This document shows, piece after piece, positions 41,573 through 46,564 of a stretch of DNA of 46,564 nt (within the stretch, counting starts at the first letter, position 1; each line of letters starts with the position of its first letter). The notes under the pieces are model-generated. The model was not told where the DNA came from. It did no database searches and saw only the letters and a list, made by a program, of their open reading frames with translations. The translations under genes were made by a program, and so were the position numbers. The DNA is taken from positions 1-46,564 of the forward strand of contig WRAZ01000013.1 in assembly GCA_009779925.1 (NCBI GenBank), read 5' to 3'. The DNA comes from Chitinivibrionia bacterium. GTDB lineage: Bacteria; Fibrobacterota; Chitinivibrionia; Chitinivibrionales; Chitinivibrionaceae.

Positions 41573-43549
41573 ATGCCATTCAGCCTCGTAAGCAATTACC
41601 AACCCGCGGGCGACCAGCCGAAAGCGATTGCGGAACTCAGCGACGGGATAAAAAACGGCGAAAAGCACCAAACGCTTTTGGGCGTCACAGGGTCGGGAAA
41701 AACGTTTACGATGGCGAACGTCATAAAAAACGCGAATATGCCCGTCCTAATAATCTCGCACAACAAGACCTTGGCGGCGCAGCTTTTTGAGGAATTTAAG
41801 ACGTTTTTTCCCGAAAACGCCGTCGAATATTTTGTCAGTTTTTACGACTATTATCAGCCCGAAGCGTATATCCCGTCGAGCGACACATACATCGAAAAAA
41901 CCGCCGATATCAACGAAGAAATCGACCGCCTTCGCCTTAAAGCAACCTCGTCTTTGCTCTCTCGAAGAGACGCAATTATTGTGTCGTCGGTCAGTTGCAT
42001 TTACAATATCGGTTCGCCCGAAAATTATCGTGCAAACACCATTGATTTGACGGTCGGAATGAATTTGCCGCAAAGCGAAATCCTCACAAAACTCGTGAAT
42101 ATGCAATATATCCGCAACAATTTGATTTTTGAGCGCGGGACTTTCAGGGTGCGCGGCGACACCGTCGATATTTACCCTGCCTACGAAGAACAGGGGCTTC
42201 GACTTTCGTTTTTCGGCGACGAATTGGAGCAAATTTCCATAATCGACCCGCTCACGGGAAACACAAAATACACGCTCGAAGAAACACTGCTGTTCCCCGC
42301 AAAGCACTACACGCAATCGTCGGTTTCTATTCCGCAGGCGGTCGAAGAAATAAAAGCGGAGATGGAAGAGCAGATAAAAAAATTTGAGGCGGAGGGCAAA
42401 CTAATCGAGGCGCAACGCATAAAAGAGCGCACCACCCGCGATATGGAAATGCTGATGGAAGTCGGCTACATAAACGGGATTGAGAACTATTCGCGGATTT
42501 TGGACGGGCGAAAAATAGGAGAGCGCCCATACTCGCTTTTGGACTTTTTTAAGCCGCCGTTTTTGGTGATAATCGACGAATCGCACATAACAATCCCGCA
42601 AATCGGCGGAATGTACAACGGCGACCGAGCGCGAAAAACCACCTTGGTAAACCACGGATTTCGCATTCCCGCGGCTCTCGACAACCGCCCGCTGAGGTTC
42701 GAGGAATTCGAGCAAATGCTTGATTTTACGATTTTTCTTTCCGCAACTCCCGCCGACTACGAACTGCAAAAAACGGGCGGCGTAATTGTGGAGCAGGTCA
42801 TTCGCCCGACGGGACTTGTTGACCCCGAAATCGAAATTCGCCCCGCCAAAACGCAGGTGGACGACTTGATTTTTCAATTACGTAAAAACGTCGCAAAAGG
42901 CGAGCGCGCTTTGGTGACCACGCTGACAAAAAAGCAATCCGAAGACCTTACGCATCACTTGGACAATCTGGGGTTTCGCGTAAAATATCTGCACTCCGCA
43001 ATCGACACGCTCGAACGCCCGATTATCCTAAACGATTTGCGCAAAGGCGAGTTTGATATTTTAATAGGAATAAATTTATTGCGGGAGGGCTTGGACTTGC
43101 CCGAGGTCTCTCTTGTGGCTATTTTGGACGCCGACCGAGAGGGCTTTTTGCGCTCGACAAAATCGCTTATACAGATTGCGGGACGAGCCGCGCGAAACGT
43201 AAACGGACAGATAATTTTTTACGCCGACACGATAACCGATTCCATAAAAAAGACCCTCGAAGAAACCCGCCGCCGCCGCGAAATCCAGCTGGAATACAAC
43301 AAAGAACACAATATAACGCCGCGCTCAACCACCCGCGAAATCAGCGAAACTTTCTACGGCTACAGCAACAGAGACGGCGAAGACAATCTTCTGATGGCAG
43401 CCGAAGAGCGCGCAAAATACGGCGAAGAACCCGACATAAAAGAAACAATCGCTCTACTGACCAAACAAATGCAATCAGCGGCGCAGAAACTCGATTTTGA
43501 AACCGCGGCGAAGATTAGGGATAAGATTATTGTTTTGAGTGGGAAGTGA
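41573..43549 (+). CDS. uvrB: UvrABC system protein B
   Basis: 658 residues, normal length. The damage-verification helicase-like subunit of nucleotide excision repair. Walker A GVTGSGKT (37-44), the beta-hairpin region YYDYYQPEAYIPSSDTYIEK, DESH box VIIDESHITIPQIGGMYNGDR, helicase motifs SATPADYE and GRAARN, and a C-terminal UVR domain (QMQSAAQKLDFETAAKIRDKI) that contacts UvrC. The start at 41573 follows AAAAGGAGAC; a longer frame from 41516 has no homology. Confidence 0.97.
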   Translation: MPFSLVSNYQPAGDQPKAIAELSDGIKNGEKHQTLLGVTGSGKTFTMANVIKNANMPVLIISHNKTLAAQLFEEFKTFFPENAVEYFVSFYDYYQPEAYIPSSDTYIEKTADINEEIDRLRLKATSSLLSRRDAIIVSSVSCIYNIGSPENYRANTIDLTVGMNLPQSEILTKLVNMQYIRNNLIFERGTFRVRGDTVDIYPAYEEQGLRLSFFGDELEQISIIDPLTGNTKYTLEETLLFPAKHYTQSSVSIPQAVEEIKAEMEEQIKKFEAEGKLIEAQRIKERTTRDMEMLMEVGYINGIENYSRILDGRKIGERPYSLLDFFKPPFLVIIDESHITIPQIGGMYNGDRARKTTLVNHGFRIPAALDNRPLRFEEFEQMLDFTIFLSATPADYELQKTGGVIVEQVIRPTGLVDPEIEIRPAKTQVDDLIFQLRKNVAKGERALVTTLTKKQSEDLTHHLDNLGFRVKYLHSAIDTLERPIILNDLRKGEFDILIGINLLREGLDLPEVSLVAILDADREGFLRSTKSLIQIAGRAARNVNGQIIFYADTITDSIKKTLEETRRRREIQLEYNKEHNITPRSTTREISETFYGYSNRDGEDNLLMAAEERAKYGEEPDIKETIALLTKQMQSAAQKLDFETAAKIRDKIIVLSGK

Positions 43550-43559
43550 GGATTCTTAT

Positions 43560-43588
43560 GTAGGGGCGGGTTTTAAACCCGCCCCTAC
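43560..43588. repeat. Perfect GTAGGGGC palindrome between uvrB and flavodiiron gene
   Basis: GTAGGGGCGGGTTT (43560-43573) and AAACCCGCCCCTAC (43575-43588), perfect 14-bp arms with one central base. It lies between convergent genes 11 bases after uvrB, so it may end both transcripts although no T-run follows. Confidence 0.92.
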
Positions 43589-43609
43589 ACTGATTTCACA
43601 AGAAATTTA

Positions 43610-45472
43610 CTACACCCTCTCAAAATCCGCCGCGCCGTGTTTGCACAATGGACAAATAAAATCGGGCGGCAGAACATCGCCTTCGTAAATATATCCGCAG
43701 ATTTTGCAGACGTATCCCGATTTGTTTTTGTCGGCGATGGGTTGCGGTTTGGGTTTTATGTGGTCGAAATAGTATTGGTATGTGCAAGCGGGAGTATCGC
43801 TCAGCGTTTTTGCCTGCGAGATTTGGGCTATGAAAATTGTATGCGTTCCGCAATCGACGGTCGAAATCACTTTGCCTGCGATTATGGCGTTGGCGTAATC
43901 GGCAAGGGCGTAAAGTCCGTTTTCTGTTCGTACGAGAGCGTTTGCCCACGAGTGATTTATGCCGCCGAATTTATCCGCGTTTTTTCCCGAACTAAGTCCG
44001 AAATGCTCAAAAATGCCGAACGGAGCGGCTTGGGTAAGAACAGAAACTGCCAATTCGCCTGTTTTTTTAATAATGTCGTGGGTTAAATTATCCTTGTTTA
44101 TTGCAACTGAAATCTGAACGGGCGATACCGTAATTTGCGATACCGTATTAACTATGCAAGCGTTGTCTTTGTCGCCGTCTTTGGCGCTTATCAAGAATAA
44201 ACCGTAAGGAATTTTTTGCAATGCCTGCGCATCCACACCTGAAGCGATTTTATCCGTTGAAACAACGTTTGCTTTTTTCGGGAAAGTGCCTGCCAAAGCG
44301 TCTGCAAGGGCGATTATTTCCGCCGCTTTATCCGGTTTTACGCCCGATTTTATGCTTATGTTGCCGATAATTTGTATGTTTTTGCACTGTTTTAGTTTTT
44401 CCGACATTAAATTTCCGCTTGTTGCCGCCCACGAGCCGTTTTCGATTAAAGCTACCGTGCGATTTTGAATGTTGTGCGCTACCAAATCGTAGATAACCGC
44501 TTCCATTGTTATAAAAATACCCGCGTTGTATGTTGTCGAAGCGAAAACCAAATGGCTCCACCTAAAAGCCGCCGCCACAATTTCCGACGTATCCGCAACC
44601 GAAACGTCGAACATTACCGTTTTTATGCCTAAATCGCGCAGACGGCAAGCCAAAATTTCGGCGGCGTTTTCGGTGTTTCCGTAAACGGACGCGTATGCTA
44701 TCATTACGCCTTGTTCTTCGGGCTCGTAATTGCTCCATTGCGTGTAGGGGGTCAGTATATCGCCGAGATTTTTGCGCCACACAAAGCCGTGCAGGGGGCA
44801 AATCATATCTATTGTTAAGGCGGACGCTTTTTTTAGCAGGGTTTGCACTTGCGCGCCGTATTTTCCTACTATGTTTGTATAGTAGCGGCGGGCTTTATCC
44901 AAATAATCGCGGCTGTAATCCACTTCGTCGGCAAACATTGCGCCGTTCAGAGAGCCGAAATTTCCGAAAGCGTCGGCGGAAAAGAGAATGCGGGAGTAAG
45001 CGTCGTATGAAACCATAACTTCGGGCCAATGCACCATAGGAGCCATAACGAAATGCAGAGTGTGTTTTCCTGTGTTGAGCGTGTCGTTTTCGGCGACTAT
45101 TTTTGTTTTTACGGCACTGCCCAAATCATAAAATTGCGCGAGAAAATCCGCGGATTTTTTGTTCAAAACGAGCGTTATTTCGGGATAGCGAGCCAAAACT
45201 GCGGCAATCGCGGCGCTGTGGTCGGGCTCTATGTGGTGCAAAATAAGGTAATCCAAAGGGCGACCTGCAAGTCCCTTTGCCAAATTTTCCAAGAAACGCT
45301 CTTGGACGGCTTTATCGACCGTGTCAAAAAGAACGGTTTTCTCGTCCGTCAATAAATAAGAATTGTAAGAAACGCCCTCGGGAACGGAATAAACCCCTTC
45401 AAAAAGCGCCAATCGACGGTCGTTTGCGCCGACCCAAATTAAATCATCGGTAATTTTTTTTATACAATGCAT
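43610..45472 (-). CDS. Flavodiiron protein fused to flavin reductase and rubredoxin
   Basis: 620 residues. Domain 1 (1-250) is the metallo-beta-lactamase diiron site with H80-x-E82-x-D84-H85, H148, D167 and H228, all ligands present. Domain 2 (255-395) is a flavodoxin with FMN loop ASVYGNTE. Domain 3 (about 415-565) is a flavin reductase-like FMN domain (YGLFLISAKDGDKDNACIVNTVSQIT). Domain 4 (585-620) is a rubredoxin with C589, C592, C607 and C610. It reduces O2 to water and/or NO to N2O, protecting the anaerobic metabolism. Having both a flavin reductase and rubredoxin module would make it nearly self-sufficient from NAD(P)H. AAGGAG precedes the start. Confidence 0.93.
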   Translation of the reverse strand: MHCIKKITDDLIWVGANDRRLALFEGVYSVPEGVSYNSYLLTDEKTVLFDTVDKAVQERFLENLAKGLAGRPLDYLILHHIEPDHSAAIAAVLARYPEITLVLNKKSADFLAQFYDLGSAVKTKIVAENDTLNTGKHTLHFVMAPMVHWPEVMVSYDAYSRILFSADAFGNFGSLNGAMFADEVDYSRDYLDKARRYYTNIVGKYGAQVQTLLKKASALTIDMICPLHGFVWRKNLGDILTPYTQWSNYEPEEQGVMIAYASVYGNTENAAEILACRLRDLGIKTVMFDVSVADTSEIVAAAFRWSHLVFASTTYNAGIFITMEAVIYDLVAHNIQNRTVALIENGSWAATSGNLMSEKLKQCKNIQIIGNISIKSGVKPDKAAEIIALADALAGTFPKKANVVSTDKIASGVDAQALQKIPYGLFLISAKDGDKDNACIVNTVSQITVSPVQISVAINKDNLTHDIIKKTGELAVSVLTQAAPFGIFEHFGLSSGKNADKFGGINHSWANALVRTENGLYALADYANAIIAGKVISTVDCGTHTIFIAQISQAKTLSDTPACTYQYYFDHIKPKPQPIADKNKSGYVCKICGYIYEGDVLPPDFICPLCKHGAADFERV

Positions 45473-45500
45473 TGGTTATATTCTCCTTAAAAATGTTGCC

Positions 45501-45596
45501 TTCGACAGGCTCAGGCAACGGGTTATCAATCGTTTAAGAGTAGAATAGTGCCTACAACACAGTATAAAACACAGTTCGGTGGCTGAGCCTGTCGAA
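45501..45596. repeat. 14-bp inverted repeat flanking 68 bases
   Basis: TTCGACAGGCTCAG (45501-45514) and CTGAGCCTGTCGAA (45583-45596) are exact inverted repeats bracketing the region upstream of the flavodiiron gene, which must also hold its promoter. TTCGACAGGCTCAG-like units occur dispersed in many bacterial genomes; here it may be a small non-autonomous element. Confidence 0.8.
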
Positions 45597-45611
45597 ACCA
45601 CCACAAAGAAA

Positions 45612-45684
<73 letters not shown>

Positions 45685-45689
45685 GATTT

Positions 45690-45720
45690 GGTTAGGGGAA
45701 TATAATAAATTTCCCTAACC
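45690..45720. terminator. Hairpin between flgF/G and tRNA
   Basis: GGTTAGGG and CCCTAACC with inner GAA/TTT pairing enclose an AT-rich loop. It lies between the flagellar gene and the tRNA on the minus strand and probably separates the two transcripts. Confidence 0.6.
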
Positions 45721-45762
45721 AAAAGCAAGGGAAATTAAATAAAAATCTCAAAAAAAATTTAA

Positions 45763-46515
45763 TTATCCGACGCGACCGACCTGATTGACCGCTCTGTCTA
45801 AAGTTTGATCTTCGGACTGTATTGCTTTAGCGGTCATTTCGTACACCCTGTTTGACGAAATCATTTCGACCATTGAGCGTATAGGGTCAACGTTTGAATT
45901 TTCCAAGTAGCCTTGACGTATCATAAAACCGTCGCTTCTGACAACAGGATTGTCGGGTTGCATCGGGCGGAAATAGTTGTTGCCCATTCTTGTCATCCGG
46001 TAGGGTTTGTTGAAGTCGGAAATTCGCAATATCGCTATTTCGTGTCCGTCTTGCATAACGCTTCCGTTGTCGAGGAAACTTACGGGACCTTTTCTTGGGT
46101 CTATTGTAATGAAGCCGTCTTCGCCGAAAACTCGTCCGCCATTGCCGTCAACCAAAAAGTTGTCGGCGTCTGTTTGGAATGCACCGTCGCGAGTGTAGCG
46201 TATGCCCTGTTCGGTCATTATCGTGAAAAACCCTGAACCTTGTATCATTAAATCGAATGCACCTCCTGTGCTTATGGGGTGTCCTTGGCTGTAATCAATG
46301 AAAACTTCGTCGGCTTTGAGTATTCTTTCGGGGCGAATTTCGTATCCGTGATCAGGACCGCCGTGATTCGCCATGTGCCTTGTGATTTGCTCGGCGAAAA
46401 GTCCCGAACTCTTAAAACCTATAGTGTTCATATTAGCAAGATTGTTTGCAATCTGCTCTTGCCTCTGCATTTGAATTGTCATTGCCTGTGTAGCGTGTTT
46501 GATACTTCCCAACAT
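45763..46515 (-). CDS. flgF: Flagellar basal-body rod protein FlgF/FlgG
   Basis: 250 residues. N-terminal rod motif with QEQIANNLANMNTIGFKSSG, a central beta domain (GGAFDLMIQGSGFFTIMTEQGIRYTRDGAF) and the C-terminal rod motif SNVDPIRSMVEMISSNRVYEMTAKAIQSEDQTLDRAV. The length and central domain suit FlgF slightly better than FlgG, but the two cannot be separated surely by eye. AAGGAGGGG precedes the ATG. No second rod gene follows; the tRNA does, so the usual flgF-flgG pair is not seen on this side. Confidence 0.88.
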   Translation of the reverse strand: MLGSIKHATQAMTIQMQRQEQIANNLANMNTIGFKSSGLFAEQITRHMANHGGPDHGYEIRPERILKADEVFIDYSQGHPISTGGAFDLMIQGSGFFTIMTEQGIRYTRDGAFQTDADNFLVDGNGGRVFGEDGFITIDPRKGPVSFLDNGSVMQDGHEIAILRISDFNKPYRMTRMGNNYFRPMQPDNPVVRSDGFMIRQGYLENSNVDPIRSMVEMISSNRVYEMTAKAIQSEDQTLDRAVNQVGRVG

Positions 46516-46549
46516 TTTACCCCTCCTTGAGTTTAATTTGTTTTTATAT

Positions 46550-46564
46550 GCAAAAATTGTGCCA
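46550..46564 (-). promoter_or_regulatory. Sigma-54 promoter of flgF/G
   Basis: Minus strand TGGCACAATTTTTGC (46564-46550) with GG-N10-GC spacing, about 35 bases before the ATG. It runs to the window edge. Confidence 0.85.

Overview
The window looks like a chromosome segment of an anaerobic, Gram-negative, flagellated bacterium. The outer membrane is implied by a TonB system, a secretin and lipoproteins. Anaerobic or microaerobic life is implied by an Rnf complex, a 2[4Fe-4S] ferredoxin and a flavodiiron protein. Motility is implied by FlgF/G, FliN and a PilZ protein. The secreted subtilase-like proteins carry 'Listeria-Bacteroides' repeats, a discoidin domain and a C-terminal domain resembling Por/type IX sorting domains. 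This combination would fit the Fibrobacterota/Chitinivibrionia (TG3) sphere; that placement is inference, since no rRNA gene is present.

Layout. 1-850: two small unknown genes and an orphan fragment of a secretion-type C-terminal domain. 954-7417 (minus): rnfCDGEAB followed by a eukaryotic-type chorismate mutase and a small membrane protein. 7531-11586: LpxL-like acyltransferase, RhuM-family protein, NamZ-type muramidase and an AT-rich EVE-HNH nuclease (accessory region). 11983-13292: a secreted unknown protein and a doubtful ORF. 13368-19058 (minus): uptake operon of two lipoproteins, a TonB-dependent receptor with a CxxC plug, and TonB. 19290-23587: RluB-like pseudouridine synthase, radical SAM/SPASM protein, multi-S1 protein, ferredoxin (minus) and a small gene behind a consensus sigma-54 promoter. 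23730-29328 (minus): pilM-N-O-P-Q plus plant-type dapB, behind a second sigma-54 promoter. 29430-33013 (minus): methyltransferase, Yip1 protein, FliN, a 60-aa membrane protein, a PilZ protein and a small anchored protein. 33131-34118: a small exported protein converging with a class III Fic protein. 34343-40703: two tandem 1,000-residue subtilase-like exoproteins. 40775-41372: PIN toxin and antitoxin. 41573-46515: uvrB, a four-domain flavodiiron-rubredoxin fusion, tRNA-Thr(CGU) and flgF/G behind a third sigma-54 promoter.

The most unusual signals are these. (1) A family of GC-rich palindromes (GTAGGGGC...GCCCCTAC and relatives) lies between genes, where some copies look like terminators, and also in frame inside the exoproteins just before the sorting module. 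(2) The orphan sorting-domain fragment at 632-802 begins exactly at such a palindrome. (3) The tandem exoproteases have Glu where subtilases have the catalytic Asp. (4) A PilP-like protein carries AMIN-like and SH3 domains while PilQ is short. (5) Three sigma-54 promoters suggest co-regulation of pilus and flagellar genes.
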